A stretch of 64,000 bases of DNA from Rhodoferax sp. (GCF_030653815.1 NZ_JAURYQ010000023.1:100873-164872), one strand, 5' to 3'; counted from the stretch's first letter, positions 1 through 9,681 are shown. Translations and numbers: made by a program. Notes: a model not told the origin generated them from the sequence alone.

Positions 1-660
1 GGTGACAGTGCTGTCGAGGCCCTGAAGAACGTCAACATGGTGGTGGCGCCGGGTGAGGTGGTGGGCCTGGTCGGGCCCTCGGGCTCGGGCAAAAGCACGC
101 TGCTCAAATGCCTGGGCGCCATCATCGAACCCACCTCGGGGCGCATGACGCTGGGCAGCGACGTAATTTATGACAACGGCTGGAAAGTGCCTGACCTGCG
201 CGCGCTGCGGCGTGACCGGATTGGTTTTATTTTTCAGGCGCCCTACCTGATTCCGTTTCTGGATGTGACCGACAACGTGGCGCTGCTGCCGATGCTGGCG
301 GGCATGGCCAACGCACCGTCGCGCGCTCGGGCGCTCGAATTGCTCACCGCGCTCGACGTGCAACACCGCGCCCGGGCCGAGCCGTCGCAGCTCTCAGGTG
401 GCGAACAACAGCGGGTGTCGATTGCCCGGGCACTGGCCAACCGCCCGCCGGTGATTCTGGCGGATGAGCCCACTGCGCCGCTGGACAGCGAACGCGCCCT
501 GGGCGTGATGCGCATCCTGAACCAGATGGCCGTGCAAGCCCATACTGCCATCATCGTGGTGACCCACGATGAAAAAATCATCCCCACTTTCAAGCGCATT
601 TACCACATTCGCGACGGGCAAACCGTGGAAGAGGCGGGCGAAGGACTCTCGCTGGATTAG
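1..660 (+). CDS. ABC transporter ATP-binding protein, 5' end cut by window edge
   Basis: The reading frame is open from base 1, so the true start lies left of the window; an internal ATG at 37 is not the start. All nucleotide-binding motifs are present: Walker A GPSGSGKST, Q-loop FIFQAP, signature LSGGEQQR, Walker B VILADEPT and the H-loop VVTHD. It resembles the MacB/LolD/DevA class that works with FtsX-like permeases in exporting lipids, lipoproteins or peptides. The partner permease is presumably upstream, outside the window. The substrate cannot be inferred. The convergent rhodanese gene ends 3 bp after its stop. Confidence 0.9.
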   Translation, partial: GDSAVEALKNVNMVVAPGEVVGLVGPSGSGKSTLLKCLGAIIEPTSGRMTLGSDVIYDNGWKVPDLRALRRDRIGFIFQAPYLIPFLDVTDNVALLPMLAGMANAPSRARALELLTALDVQHRARAEPSQLSGGEQQRVSIARALANRPPVILADEPTAPLDSERALGVMRILNQMAVQAHTAIIVVTHDEKIIPTFKRIYHIRDGQTVEEAGEGLSLD

Positions 661-663
661 GAC

Positions 664-1044
664 TTACTCGAACGACGGTGTTTCGGGCTTGGCCACCGGT
701 TTGCCCGCTGCCGCCCAGGCGTCAAAGCCGCCCGCCATGGACTTCACATTCAGATAGCCCATGTCATGCAGGGCGGTGGCGGCCAGCGCGGCGCGACCGC
801 TGGTTTTGCAATACAGCAGAACGTTGAGGTCACGCGCCTGCAGCGCCGGATTGGCGCTGAACTTGAATTCGAGCATGCCGCGTGAAATGTGCACGGCACC
901 GGCCAGATGGCCCGCGGCGAATTCATCGGCTTCGCGCACGTCCACCAGCACGTCGGCGTCACGGATGGCTTGCTCGGCGTCAGCCACCGGGATTTCCTGC
1001 ACGCGGGCTTTGGCGGCGGCAACGAGGTCGTGGGCAGTTTTCAT
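664..1044 (-). CDS. Rhodanese-domain sulfurtransferase
   Basis: This is a 126-residue single-domain rhodanese without signal peptide, so cytoplasmic. The CH2A-like VDVRE(A)DE(F) motif is near residue 35-40, and the active-site loop YCKTSGRA supplies the catalytic cysteine near residue 79. The family moves sulfane sulfur via a cysteine persulfide. An AGGA ribosome site precedes the ATG. It is one of three rhodanese-fold proteins here (others at 11768-12103 and 27150-27641), in keeping with the thiol-redox flavour of the region. The specific partner is unknown. Confidence 0.9.
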   Translation of the reverse strand: MKTAHDLVAAAKARVQEIPVADAEQAIRDADVLVDVREADEFAAGHLAGAVHISRGMLEFKFSANPALQARDLNVLLYCKTSGRAALAATALHDMGYLNVKSMAGGFDAWAAAGKPVAKPETPSFE

Positions 1045-1138
1045 CGGGCATATTCCTGTCAGAGGTTGTTGAGTGCCGAATAATATCCGTACTCACTTAA
1101 GTAACAGAGGGTGCCGGGGATTTTATTTCTGCCCTGAA

Positions 1139-2449
1139 TCAGCGTATCCCCTTCAGCCCCTGCCCCAGCATCTCCTTGGTGACCAAGGTGATACCCGAGT
1201 CGGTGACACGGAAACGTTTTTTGTCCTGCTCCGGGTCCATGCCAATGATGGTGCCCTCAGGCAGCACGCAATTTTTATCAATGATGCATTTCTTCAGAAT
1301 GCAATGGCGACCCACCTGCACATTGGGCAAGACCATTGAGTCCTCGATGGTGGCGTAACTGTGCACATGCACCCCCGAGAACAGCATCGACCGGCGCACC
1401 GTGGAGCCGCTGACAATGCAGCCGCCGGAGACCATCGAATCGACCGCCTTGCCACGCCGGGTATCGTCGTCAAAAACGAACTTGGCGGGTGGCGTTTGCG
1501 GTTGCCAGGTCCAGATCGGCCAATTGTCAGAATACAGATTGAGGTCGGGCGTAACCTGCACCAGGTCCATGTTGGCTGCCCAATAGGCGTCCAGCGTGCC
1601 CACGTCGCGCCAATAGGGCGGCTTGCCTGGCTCGCTGACACAACTCTCGGCAAAGTTCTGGGCGAAGGTGCGGTAACGTTTGACGCAGTGCGGAATGACA
1701 TCCTTGCCGAAGTCGTGGCTCGACTTGGGGTCGTCGGCGTCACGCAGCAACTGCTCAATCAGGAAGCTGGTGTTGAAGACATAAATCCCCATGCTGGCCA
1801 GCGCATGCGCAGGGTCGCCGGGCATGTGCTGCGGCTCGGTCGGCTTTTCTGCAAACTCAAGCACCCGGCCTTCCGCGTCCACCGACATGACACCAAAGCT
1901 GCTGGCCTCAGCCAGCGGTACCTCAATGCAGGCCACGGTCAGGTCGGCCTGGCGCGCCACGTGGGCCGCCAGTACCCGACCGTAGTCCATGCGGTAAATA
2001 TGATCGCCCGACAAGATCAGCACATATTCGGGTCGGGCATGACGGATTTCGCGCAGGTTTTGAAACACCGCGTCGGCCGTACCCTGGTACCAGTGCACTT
2101 CGTCGGACTGCTGCTGTGCCGGCATGATCTCGATGAATTCGTTGAGGCGCCCGTCCAGAAAACTCCAGCCCAGCTGCAAATGCCGGATCAGGCTTTGCGC
2201 CTTGTACTGCGTGGCCACACCAACCCGGCGCACGCCCGAGTTGACGCAATTGGAGAGGGTGAAGTCGATGATGCGGTACTTGCCGCCAAACGGCACCGCC
2301 GGCTTGGCGCGAAAATCAGTCAACTCATGCAGCCGGCTGCCGCGCCCCCCGGCAAGAATCAGGGCAAAGGTGTTGCGCGTCAGCTGGCTGACAAACCGCG
2401 GGTCCTGCGCTCTGCGCCCACCCGCCCCGATTTCTTGATTGCTTGCCAT
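1139..2449 (-). CDS. glgC: Glucose-1-phosphate adenylyltransferase
   Basis: The 436-residue protein makes ADP-glucose from ATP and glucose-1-phosphate, the committed step of bacterial glycogen synthesis; E. coli GlgC is about the same length. The N-terminal nucleotidyltransferase motif [12 protein letters not shown] and the block [19 protein letters not shown] are intact. The C-terminal part has the hexapeptide-rich left-handed beta-helix pattern ([20 protein letters not shown]) that carries allosteric control in this family. A GGGAGAG ribosome site precedes the ATG. No other glycogen gene is beside it, so it is not in a glg operon here. Confidence 0.96.
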   Translation of the reverse strand: MASNQEIGAGGRRAQDPRFVSQLTRNTFALILAGGRGSRLHELTDFRAKPAVPFGGKYRIIDFTLSNCVNSGVRRVGVATQYKAQSLIRHLQLGWSFLDGRLNEFIEIMPAQQQSDEVHWYQGTADAVFQNLREIRHARPEYVLILSGDHIYRMDYGRVLAAHVARQADLTVACIEVPLAEASSFGVMSVDAEGRVLEFAEKPTEPQHMPGDPAHALASMGIYVFNTSFLIEQLLRDADDPKSSHDFGKDVIPHCVKRYRTFAQNFAESCVSEPGKPPYWRDVGTLDAYWAANMDLVQVTPDLNLYSDNWPIWTWQPQTPPAKFVFDDDTRRGKAVDSMVSGGCIVSGSTVRRSMLFSGVHVHSYATIEDSMVLPNVQVGRHCILKKCIIDKNCVLPEGTIIGMDPEQDKKRFRVTDSGITLVTKEMLGQGLKGIR

Positions 2450-2492
2450 GAATACTCTCCCATGCAGTTGTCAACACACAAATTCAGCCATG

Positions 2493-2963
2493 TCAGGTGG
2501 CGGCCACACCAAAGTTCTCGGGCATCTGGATGGCCACCACCTCGCCGCGCGCAGTGGCGACACCGGCGGCATACACCGTGGACTCGATCACCACCTTGCG
2601 ACCCTTGATTTCTTTCACCCGGCCGCGAATTTCCAGCGTTTCGTTGATCGGCGTCGGTTTCAGGTAATCCACATGCAGCGAGCCAGTGACAAAGCGGAAG
2701 GCCGGCAAGGTGTCCATGGCCCGGCCTTCCTGTTTGTACATGGCCGCCGCGGCGGTGCCGGTGCTGTGGCAGTCGATCAGCGAGGCCAGCAGACCGCCAT
2801 AAGTGAAGCCAGGGATGGCCGTGTGATAGGGCTCGGGCGTGAATCGGGTCACGGTTTCGTCACCATCCCAAAAGGTCTTGATACGGTGGCCCTGGTCATT
2901 TTTGGCGCCGCAGCCGTAACAGTGCGACAAGTTCTCGGGGTAGTAGTCCTGAAAGGCTTTCAC
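2493..2963 (-). CDS. PaaI-type hotdog-fold thioesterase
   Basis: This hotdog-fold protein is predicted to hydrolyse acyl-CoA thioesters in the cytoplasm. The motif PGFTYGGLLASLIDCHSTGT matches the HGG-D region of the PaaI/4HBT superfamily, and the N-terminal CYGCGAKN pair of cysteines is a feature of one subfamily. I chose the GTG at 2963 (156 residues) because a GGAG lies 6 bases upstream of it. An in-frame ATG at 3044 would add 27 residues of unlikely sequence with no ribosome site. The natural acyl group is unknown. Confidence 0.8.
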   Translation of the reverse strand: MKAFQDYYPENLSHCYGCGAKNDQGHRIKTFWDGDETVTRFTPEPYHTAIPGFTYGGLLASLIDCHSTGTAAAAMYKQEGRAMDTLPAFRFVTGSLHVDYLKPTPINETLEIRGRVKEIKGRKVVIESTVYAAGVATARGEVVAIQMPENFGVAAT

Positions 2964-3062
2964 AGAGGTCTCCTGGTCAATAAATAAATTAATTTTTTTG
3001 AAACGCCCCATTACGCCCCATTCACGACGCCAAGAAACTGACAAAGATCAATTTCGAGACGC

Positions 3063-4472
3063 TTAATGGCCGGTTTGCAGCTTGGCATGGATGCGCCGCG
3101 TGGTGCGCCAGACCGCCCACAACACCACCGGCACCAGGGCACCGGCGGCCATTTCGGGGTTGATTGGCAGGCCGGCGGCCTTGAGCGCCTTGCCGCCGTA
3201 CAGCAGCAGGCTGATCACGTAGTACGAGATGGCGGCAATCGACAGGCCTTCCACCGTGCTTTGCAGGCGCAGTTGCAGCTCCTGGCCGCGGGTGAGTTTT
3301 TCCAGCAGTTGCTGGTTTTGCACCTCGGTGGCAATGTCCACGCGGGTGCGCAGCAAGCCGCTGGCGCGCGCCACCCGCTCCGACAGCGACGCCAGCCGTT
3401 GCTCCGTGGCCACCACGGTGGCCATGGCGGGAGACAAGCGCCGTTGCATGAACTCACCCAGAGTCTGGGTACCGGGAATGGCTTTTTCGCGCAGCTCCCG
3501 GATGCGTTGATTGACCAGCGCGTAATAGGCCTGGGTTGCGGCAAAGCGGTAGCTATTGGCGGCGGTCGCGCGCTCCACACCGGCGGCCAAGGACACCAGG
3601 GTGTCGAGCAATTCCTGGTCTGAGGCCGACTTGTTTTCAAGCTGGGCCGTGATACGAACCAACTCGCCTTCTGCCTGTGCCAGCATGGGCCCGAGGGCCT
3701 TGACCACCGGCAGGCCGCGCAGCGCCATGAGGCGATAGGTTTCGAGTTCAAGCAGGCGCGCCGCAATACGACCGGCGCGGGTCTGGCTCGTGCCCTCGGG
3801 CGCAATGACCAACATGCGCTCGAAACCATCAGGCTGCAGTCGAAACTGCGTCAGCGCCCACGAGTGGCCCATCGGGTGTTCGTAGCCTTGCCGGTTGGCG
3901 GACTCGGCGCCCTGTCCGCCCAAGCTGGCGGCGTTGCTGCCGAGCAAGGAAGCCACCACCGTGCGCCCTCCTAACCATTTCACCGCTTGCGCCATCAAGG
4001 CGGTGGCGTCATCCAGCGGCGCATGGAGCATGGCCAGTTGCACTGCGGCCACGGTTCGGCCAGGAATCTGCGCCAACCACTGCGGCGACACCGCCAGGTT
4101 GCGCAACAGATCGGGCTCGCACGCGCCCAGCAAGGCCTCGGCGGGCAGTGGCTGGACGATGGAGTAGCGGGTAAATTCGCTGTGGCGCTCCCACTTGATG
4201 GTGATACCGTCCAGCCGCAAACGCAAAAAATTGTCCTGCAAACGCTCGGGGGATAGCTCGGCCTGACCGGGCAAGCGGTTCAGGTGGGCGCACTCGGCCT
4301 CGCGGCTCACGCCTTCGTTGAGCACGGCCACATAGACAATCAGCGCCGGCAAGCGGATGCGCGCGGAGGGCCGGGCGTGCACCTCGTTGTGCAGGGCAGT
4401 ACGCTGCGGGTCATCTGGCGGCAGGCAGTGCAACACAGAGTGCAAGGAATCAGTGGGGGTGGAGATTTGCAT
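3063..4472 (-). CDS. DUF3422 family membrane-anchored protein
   Basis: The 469-residue protein carries the family signature near residue 27 (HNEVHARPSARI) and, near residues 405-460, two hydrophobic segments that should anchor it in the inner membrane by its C-terminus. The central region is helical and includes a likely coiled coil before the anchor. DUF3422 proteins are widespread in proteobacteria, and no biochemical function is established to my knowledge. The neighbours (thioesterase, nitroreductase) give no functional clue. Confidence 0.85.
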   Translation of the reverse strand: MQISTPTDSLHSVLHCLPPDDPQRTALHNEVHARPSARIRLPALIVYVAVLNEGVSREAECAHLNRLPGQAELSPERLQDNFLRLRLDGITIKWERHSEFTRYSIVQPLPAEALLGACEPDLLRNLAVSPQWLAQIPGRTVAAVQLAMLHAPLDDATALMAQAVKWLGGRTVVASLLGSNAASLGGQGAESANRQGYEHPMGHSWALTQFRLQPDGFERMLVIAPEGTSQTRAGRIAARLLELETYRLMALRGLPVVKALGPMLAQAEGELVRITAQLENKSASDQELLDTLVSLAAGVERATAANSYRFAATQAYYALVNQRIRELREKAIPGTQTLGEFMQRRLSPAMATVVATEQRLASLSERVARASGLLRTRVDIATEVQNQQLLEKLTRGQELQLRLQSTVEGLSIAAISYYVISLLLYGGKALKAAGLPINPEMAAGALVPVVLWAVWRTTRRIHAKLQTGH

Positions 4473-4508
4473 GCCGACTATTTTGCCGAAATTCGGTCGT
4501 TCATCACA

Positions 4509-5138
4509 TCACAGGCTGCTGACAAACGCAGCTAGGTCCGGGCGCAGGCGTGCGGGCTTGCCCTTGGCCACGGTGCCAATGTTGATGCAGCACACGGCCT
4601 GCTCATGCGCGTGCATGCCGAACAGCGCGCGCAGCCGGGGCGACGCCAGCGCCTGGCCACTGGTGAGCCCCGAGCCAAAGCCCATGGCATGCGCTGCCAA
4701 CAACACGTTTTGAATGGCGCAACCCAGCGACACCAGGCGTTCGGCATCACTGATGGCCAACTCGCCAGATTCCTGCCGCTGGGCGTCCCGCTCCGGTGTG
4801 CTGCCAACCAGCCGGGCGATGGCCAACATCAGAAAAGGGGCGCGGTGCGCCTTGTCACGCGCGTTGTCAATTTGCTCGGATGTGGCAGCGGGGTCGCGGT
4901 CTTGCAGCGCCAGGCCAAAGACCTCGGCCAGCAGCTCCCGCTTATCCGAGGGCACGAGCACAAAACGCCAGGGCAGCAGTTGCCCGTGGTCGGGGGCCGC
5001 CGCCGCTGTAGCAAGAATCTCCTGCAACTGCGACTCGGACGGACCCGGGTCGACCAGGCGGCGCGGCGCCACGTGCTGGCGAGAGTGAATCAGTGCCTTG
5101 GCAAATTCTGAAAATTCAAAGCTGGCGGGTGAATCCAT
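4509..5138 (-). CDS. Nitroreductase family FMN oxidoreductase
   Basis: This 209-residue protein has the nitroreductase fold pattern: an N-terminal SRQHVAPRRLVDPGPS flavin-binding segment, AAPDHGQLLPWRFV near residue 47-60, and the GFGSGLTSGQ segment near residue 155 that lines the active site. The family uses FMN and NAD(P)H to reduce nitro groups, quinones or similar acceptors; the sequence is closest in style to the compact YdjA subgroup. An AGGA ribosome site precedes the ATG. The substrate cannot be deduced. Confidence 0.9.
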   Translation of the reverse strand: MDSPASFEFSEFAKALIHSRQHVAPRRLVDPGPSESQLQEILATAAAAPDHGQLLPWRFVLVPSDKRELLAEVFGLALQDRDPAATSEQIDNARDKAHRAPFLMLAIARLVGSTPERDAQRQESGELAISDAERLVSLGCAIQNVLLAAHAMGFGSGLTSGQALASPRLRALFGMHAHEQAVCCINIGTVAKGKPARLRPDLAAFVSSL

Positions 5139-5189
5139 GAAGTAGTTCCTGTGTGCTCAGCCGCAAGTGTGCCCTATTCCGGGCCGGGG

Positions 5190-5429
5190 TCAAACTGGAA
5201 CAAGCCACTTTTGCACTTCTGCCACCGTCGGGATGCGGCCACTGCTGACCAGCTTGTCATTGACGACCAGGCCCGGCGTGGACAGCAGGTCGTAATGCAT
5301 GATCTGTTTCATGTCAGAGACCTTGACGAATTCAGCCTGCACGTTGGCAGCCGCTGCAGCCTCCCGGGCAACGGCTTCGAGCTTTCTGCAATTGGCACAC
5401 CCGGGACCCAGAATTTTGATTTCCAACAT
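5190..5429 (-). CDS. Mini-thioredoxin (redox-active disulfide protein 2 type)
   Basis: This is a 79-residue thioredoxin/glutaredoxin-like protein with the active site GPGCANCRK (Cys-x2-Cys) near the N-terminus and the cis-Pro segment STPGLVVNDK. I chose the ATG at 5429 because GAAGGAGAG lies just upstream; longer frames reach into the permease gene. It is encoded 26 bp downstream of the permease at 5456-6901 and is probably co-transcribed. The same permease + mini-thioredoxin pairing occurs again at 8635-10012, and the two mini-thioredoxins share the -MSTPG-like loop. It may deliver thiol electrons to, or from, the permease cargo; that is inference. Confidence 0.88.
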   Translation of the reverse strand: MLEIKILGPGCANCRKLEAVAREAAAAANVQAEFVKVSDMKQIMHYDLLSTPGLVVNDKLVSSGRIPTVAEVQKWLVPV

Positions 5430-5455
5430 GGCTCTCTCCTTCAGATAAAAACGAA

Positions 5456-6901
5456 TCAGACCGGTGCGTGCGCCACCTGCCGACGCCCGAGCCACACCAT
5501 CGTGCCCGCCAGCACGGCCGCGAAAACACCCAGGGCCAAGAGCAGCGGCAGCCAGCCCAGCCCATCCACCCACGCACCGTAAAGCAAACCCGCGCCGACG
5601 CTGAACATCGCCACCAGCGCCACATAGGCCAGGGTCTTGGTCCAGGCGATCACCGCAGCCACCATCAGCATGCTTTGCAGACTGAGCTCGGGGTCGGCCA
5701 TCAGGTAGGCCAGCAAGGGGCCGGGGTGCATGCCCAGGTCAAGGAACATGCGCGCCACCGGCACCTCGACCAGAGTCGGAAAGTACATGAAAACGCCAAA
5801 GCCCACGGCCACGGCGTTGGCCGGCACCGTGTTGCTGCCCGCCAGACTCTCGATCCATTCCGGGCGGATCACCTGGCGCACCATGCCCACAATGAAAACG
5901 CCCACCACCAGCAAAACAAAAATCTGCTTCACAAAACGCCAGGCTTCCCACAGCCAGGCGCGCCAGTCATCAGCGGCCAGCTGGTGCGCGAAATACCACA
6001 CTGCCCACAGTGCCAGGGCCACACCAAAAACACGCCCGGTGAAAGCGAGTTCAAGCGTGCCTGGGCCCGGTGTCAGGCGCATGGCCGCCACCGCCAGGGT
6101 GGTGGCCGTGAGCCCCAGCGCCAGCCAGGTCCAGCGGGTGGCACCTTCGACAATGTTCTCCAGACCCTTCCAGGCGGTTGCAGCAATCAGCAGCAACAAG
6201 GCAATCAGGACCGAGCCCTGAAAACTGACACCCTCTTCCCCTTTGGTCGCGTCAAACGGCACCCAGGAAAACAGCGTGTCCTGCCACGCTTGCGCCCACG
6301 ACAAGGGCAACTCCAGGCTGAACAATGTGGCCGTCAGCGGCCACAACTTCAAGGTACCGGCAATCAGCAGCCCCACCAGGGACAGGAGCACTCCCCGCGC
6401 GGCGGGCGCGATGCTGGCCTTTTCTGCAAACAGGTCGTCAGTGGCTGCGTCGTGACTGGCATCGTCGCGCCAGAAAATCATCGCCATCAGCATGCCGATG
6501 CCAATGCCAAACAACAGGCACAGCACCAAGCGTGCGATGGCAAACTGCGGCCCCAGGATACTGCCGGTGTAAGCCAGCGCCATGATGTTGCCCGCCGGTG
6601 CAAAAAACAAAAAGGTGATGGCCGGCCCAATGCCCGCGCCCTTGCGGTAAATGCCGGCGAACAGCGGCACGATGGTGCACGAGCAAACGGCGATCAGCGA
6701 GCCCGCTGCCGCAGCGGCCGGGTAAGACACATGGGCGGGGGTGTTGCGGCCAAGCCAGCGCGTGATGCTGGCCTTGGGAATCAGCGCGGCCATGGCGCCG
6801 GCAATGAAAAAAGCCGGCAACAGGCACAGCAGCACATGCGCCGCCAGATAAGCCGCCAGACTGCCGGCGCCGCCGTTGAGCAATTTCAGGGTGAATTCCA
6901 T
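5456..6901 (-). CDS. DUF318/UPF0718-type permease, long form
   Basis: The 481-residue polytopic membrane protein has about ten to twelve hydrophobic segments. Its SLIAVCSCTIVPLFAGIYRKG block is the signature of the DUF318 permease family, which includes ArsP, an exporter of trivalent organoarsenicals. The Cys-Ser-Cys motif lies in a transmembrane segment near residue 73. It is followed directly by a mini-thioredoxin gene. Substrate is unknown: with arsenic genes elsewhere in the window an organoarsenic role is possible, but no sequence feature proves it. It is longer than the paralogue at 8635-9681 because of an inserted middle region. Confidence 0.88.
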   Translation of the reverse strand: MEFTLKLLNGGAGSLAAYLAAHVLLCLLPAFFIAGAMAALIPKASITRWLGRNTPAHVSYPAAAAAGSLIAVCSCTIVPLFAGIYRKGAGIGPAITFLFFAPAGNIMALAYTGSILGPQFAIARLVLCLLFGIGIGMLMAMIFWRDDASHDAATDDLFAEKASIAPAARGVLLSLVGLLIAGTLKLWPLTATLFSLELPLSWAQAWQDTLFSWVPFDATKGEEGVSFQGSVLIALLLLIAATAWKGLENIVEGATRWTWLALGLTATTLAVAAMRLTPGPGTLELAFTGRVFGVALALWAVWYFAHQLAADDWRAWLWEAWRFVKQIFVLLVVGVFIVGMVRQVIRPEWIESLAGSNTVPANAVAVGFGVFMYFPTLVEVPVARMFLDLGMHPGPLLAYLMADPELSLQSMLMVAAVIAWTKTLAYVALVAMFSVGAGLLYGAWVDGLGWLPLLLALGVFAAVLAGTMVWLGRRQVAHAPV

Positions 6902-7064
6902 GCAGAACTCTCTTTCCGGGATGTGCCTGAGAATTCTGAGTCCCGAAAAAATCCCTGGTATTGATCAAATCGCGGTCAACGCCATTTTTTCATCCAAAAA
7001 ACATGGTTTTGTGAAAATAACAGCCCCGTAACACGCCCGGCTCAAGCCAGGGATGCTTGAACAC

Positions 7065-7823
7065 TCACTTGCAGTTGTTGTGCAATTTCCACTTTTCTTC
7101 ATGGCCCATGGCCTTGGCGAAGTCAGGCACTTTGCAACGCTCAATTTCTGCCAGGTCCAGGGGCGCAGAAGCTGCGGCCGGGCTGGCGTGGGGTGCCTGA
7201 ACCGGGCCTTGAGTTTCCGTGCCGTAGACCCAGTGCGCAACGCCGCCAATCACAAGCGCAAACACGGCCACGACAAACACCTGCGGCAGGCTGGTGCGCG
7301 ATGCATGACCCGCAGGCATTTCGCACCCTGACCCGGGGCAGAGCCTGGCTTTTTCCCGGTTGAACATGTTGTAAATTCTGCAACCCAGGCAAATGCCAAA
7401 AGCCGCCTCGAAAAACAGCAACATCAGACACAGCGCACACACCAGGAGGTTGATCGGGCCCACCACGTTGTTGAGCACCACCAGGTACAACATCGACAAG
7501 GCCAGGACAAATCCGATGGCCCAGGCAAACCGCTTTTGCGGTGCACCCACGGGGTCGGGCACCTGCGCGCGAACCAACCATTGCCCAACGATCAAGCTGG
7601 GGGCGTAGCGCGGATTGATGAAAATGCGGATGGTGAAGTCCAGCAAAAAAGCCACCACGAACACCCGCGTGGGTTGGAAGTTCCCCATGAGCCATGCATT
7701 CATGAAGCTCACGATGGCAAAGAAAAACAGAATCCCGGCACTGGCCCGCACGGCACGCTCGTTGAGAACCGGAACTGCATACCCCGGCAATTTTTCCCCG
7801 AATTGAAAAATGGAATTTGTCAT
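7065..7823 (-). CDS. DUF4395 family membrane protein
   Basis: The 252-residue protein begins with a conserved VPVLNERAVRASAG segment and has hydrophobic helices around residues 28-60, 103-125 and 128-150, matching DUF4395. The cytoplasmic or periplasmic C-terminal half contains a cysteine-rich stretch (CLGCRIYNMF, LCPGSGCEM) and one more hydrophobic helix near 183-203. DUF4395 proteins often lie beside thioredoxin and rhodanese genes; here it sits between two permease/thioredoxin pairs. Function is not established. The cysteines would suit redox chemistry or metal binding (inference). Confidence 0.85.
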   Translation of the reverse strand: MTNSIFQFGEKLPGYAVPVLNERAVRASAGILFFFAIVSFMNAWLMGNFQPTRVFVVAFLLDFTIRIFINPRYAPSLIVGQWLVRAQVPDPVGAPQKRFAWAIGFVLALSMLYLVVLNNVVGPINLLVCALCLMLLFFEAAFGICLGCRIYNMFNREKARLCPGSGCEMPAGHASRTSLPQVFVVAVFALVIGGVAHWVYGTETQGPVQAPHASPAAASAPLDLAEIERCKVPDFAKAMGHEEKWKLHNNCK

Positions 7824-8011
7824 GTCAATTTTCTGTATTGGTTTGGGCTGAAGTATCCGTGCGACAGGCTGTCAGGCCCTATGATAGTGAGTATCCGAAC
7901 GGCAACTTCACAGGACTTTATCCAACATTGGCAGCGCTGCCAGCGGCGAACAAGCCAAAATTCCGGATCGCCACAAGACAGACCATTTGAATTCCGTTGT
8001 CGCATCACATC

Positions 8012-8536
8012 ATGAACTGCCTCACCACCGCCTGGACCCTGCACGCCGCTGAACTGCGCGGCTGGCTGCGTCACCGCGTGAATAATCCGGCGCTGGCCGA
8101 CGACCTGCTGCAAGATCTTTTTTTGAAAGCCTTGCGCCAGGGCGAGCGCTTTTGTGACCTGCACAACGCGCGCGCCTGGCTCTTTGAAGTCGCGCGCAAC
8201 CTGCTGGCCGACCACCTGCGTGTGGCGCACCACATGGTCGAACTTCCCGACGACTTGACCGCGCAAACAGAAGACACCAACCCTGTCGATACCCTGACCG
8301 CCTGCCTGCCCAGGGTACTGTCCGAATTGAGCCCCGAGGACCGCGAAGCCATCACCCTGTGCGACCTGCAGGGCATGGCGCAAGCCGACTTTGCCCACGC
8401 CAAGGGCTTGAGCCTGAGCGCTGCCAAGTCGCGTGTGCAGCGCGCCCGCGTGCGCCTGCGCGCACACATGAGCCAGGCTTGCCAGGTGCAAATGGACGAG
8501 GGTGGGCGCGTGAGCGACTTTGTGCCGCGCCACTAA
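8012..8536 (+). CDS. ECF-like sigma-70 family sigma factor
   Basis: The 174-residue protein has a sigma region 2 (ADDLLQDLFLKALRQ, then ARAWLFEVARNLLADHLR) and a region 4 helix-turn-helix (LSPEDREAITLCDLQGMAQADFAHAKGLSLSAAKSRVQRARVRLR). It looks like the SigZ-type group. I took the ATG at 8012; a TTG at 7997 would add five residues, and neither has a strong ribosome site. It is transcribed toward the permease/thioredoxin genes starting at 8635 and may control them and itself. No anti-sigma factor gene is adjacent, which is unusual for ECF factors; the C-terminal tail contains Cys and His residues that could sense metal or redox (inference). Confidence 0.88.
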   Translation: MNCLTTAWTLHAAELRGWLRHRVNNPALADDLLQDLFLKALRQGERFCDLHNARAWLFEVARNLLADHLRVAHHMVELPDDLTAQTEDTNPVDTLTACLPRVLSELSPEDREAITLCDLQGMAQADFAHAKGLSLSAAKSRVQRARVRLRAHMSQACQVQMDEGGRVSDFVPRH

Positions 8537-8634
8537 GGCCACCACCGCACAAGCCGCAACACGCCGCAGCCACGCTGCGGTAAAAATTAACCAAGCGCCT
8601 GCATCTTTTTGCCCGGTCGGCCGTCTCCACCGGC

Positions 8635-9681
8635 ATGAACACCCTGACCGTCCCCCGCAAATCCTGGCCCGTGCGCCAGCCCATTGCTTTCCTGATCCTG
8701 GCCGCCATTGTCTGGCTGGCGCTTTACAACACACTGATTCCGGCCTCTGAAGCGCTGGTGGCGATGCTGCCGCTGGCGCGCGACAGCCATCTGGGCGGTG
8801 CGCTGCAATTTTTCTTTTACGACACGCCCAAGGTGTTGCTGTTGCTGACCGCCGTGGTGTTTGTCATGGGCATGGTCAACAGCTATTTCACGCCCGAGCG
8901 CACACGCGCCCTGCTGGCCGGGCGCAGTGAGGGCACCGCCAACGTGATGGCGGCGAGTCTGGGTATCGTGACCCCGTTTTGTTCCTGCTCGGCGGTGCCG
9001 CTGTTCATCGGTTTTGTGCAAGCGGGTGTACCGCTGGGAGTGACGTTCTCTTTCCTGATCTCGGCACCGATGGTCAACGAGGTGGCGCTGACGCTGCTGT
9101 TTGGCATGTTCGGCTGGAAAGTCGCCCTGCTGTATTTGAGCCTGGGGCTGAGCGTGGCCATTGTGGCCGGCTGGATCATCGGCCGCCTGAAGATGGAAGC
9201 CTATCTGGAAGACTGGGTGCGCGACATGCCCAAAATGTCGGCCAATTTTGAGGCTACCGGCATGAGCCTGGGTGAACGCATCGAAGGCGGCTTCATGGCC
9301 GTGAAAGAAATTGTCGGCAAGGTCTGGCCCTACATCTTGGTCGGCATTGCGCTGGGTGGCTTGATCCACGGCTATGTGCCCGAGGACTTCATGGCCAGCT
9401 TCATGGGCAAAGAGGCCTGGTGGAGCGTGCCGCTGGCCGTGATCATGGGCGTGCCGATGTACACCAATGCCGCCGGCGTGATCCCGATCGTGCAGGCCCT
9501 GCTGGCCAAGGGCGCCGCTCTGGGCACCGTGCTGGCCTTCATGATGAGCGTGATTGCGCTGTCGCTGCCCGAGATGATCATCCTGCGCAAGGTGCTCAAG
9601 GTTCGGCTGATCGCCACTTTTGTCGCGGTCGTCTCGGCGGGCATCCTGCTGGTCGGCTTTGTCTTCAATGCTGTGCTTTAA
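8635..9681 (+). CDS. DUF318/UPF0718-type permease, short form
   Basis: The 348-residue inner-membrane protein of about eight helices carries the family motif TPFCSCSAVPLFIGFVQAG near residue 118, followed by the FSFLISAPMVNEVAL block. A second family repeat, GVPMYTNAAGVIPI, lies near residue 277. It belongs to the DUF318 permeases, of which ArsP is the studied member. It lies about 100 bp downstream of the sigma factor gene and 95 bp upstream of a mini-thioredoxin gene, mirroring the opposite-strand pair at 5190-6901. Cargo is unknown. Confidence 0.9.
   Translation: MNTLTVPRKSWPVRQPIAFLILAAIVWLALYNTLIPASEALVAMLPLARDSHLGGALQFFFYDTPKVLLLLTAVVFVMGMVNSYFTPERTRALLAGRSEGTANVMAASLGIVTPFCSCSAVPLFIGFVQAGVPLGVTFSFLISAPMVNEVALTLLFGMFGWKVALLYLSLGLSVAIVAGWIIGRLKMEAYLEDWVRDMPKMSANFEATGMSLGERIEGGFMAVKEIVGKVWPYILVGIALGGLIHGYVPEDFMASFMGKEAWWSVPLAVIMGVPMYTNAAGVIPIVQALLAKGAALGTVLAFMMSVIALSLPEMIILRKVLKVRLIATFVAVVSAGILLVGFVFNAVL

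Noticed and set aside
1361..2608. Long open frame on the plus strand opposite glgC
   Set aside because: It is the antisense shadow of a clear GlgC gene and has no family resemblance.
5468..6964. 498-codon open frame opposite the long permease
   Set aside because: Its His/Gln/Arg-rich composition is the typical antisense image of a GC-rich membrane-protein gene.
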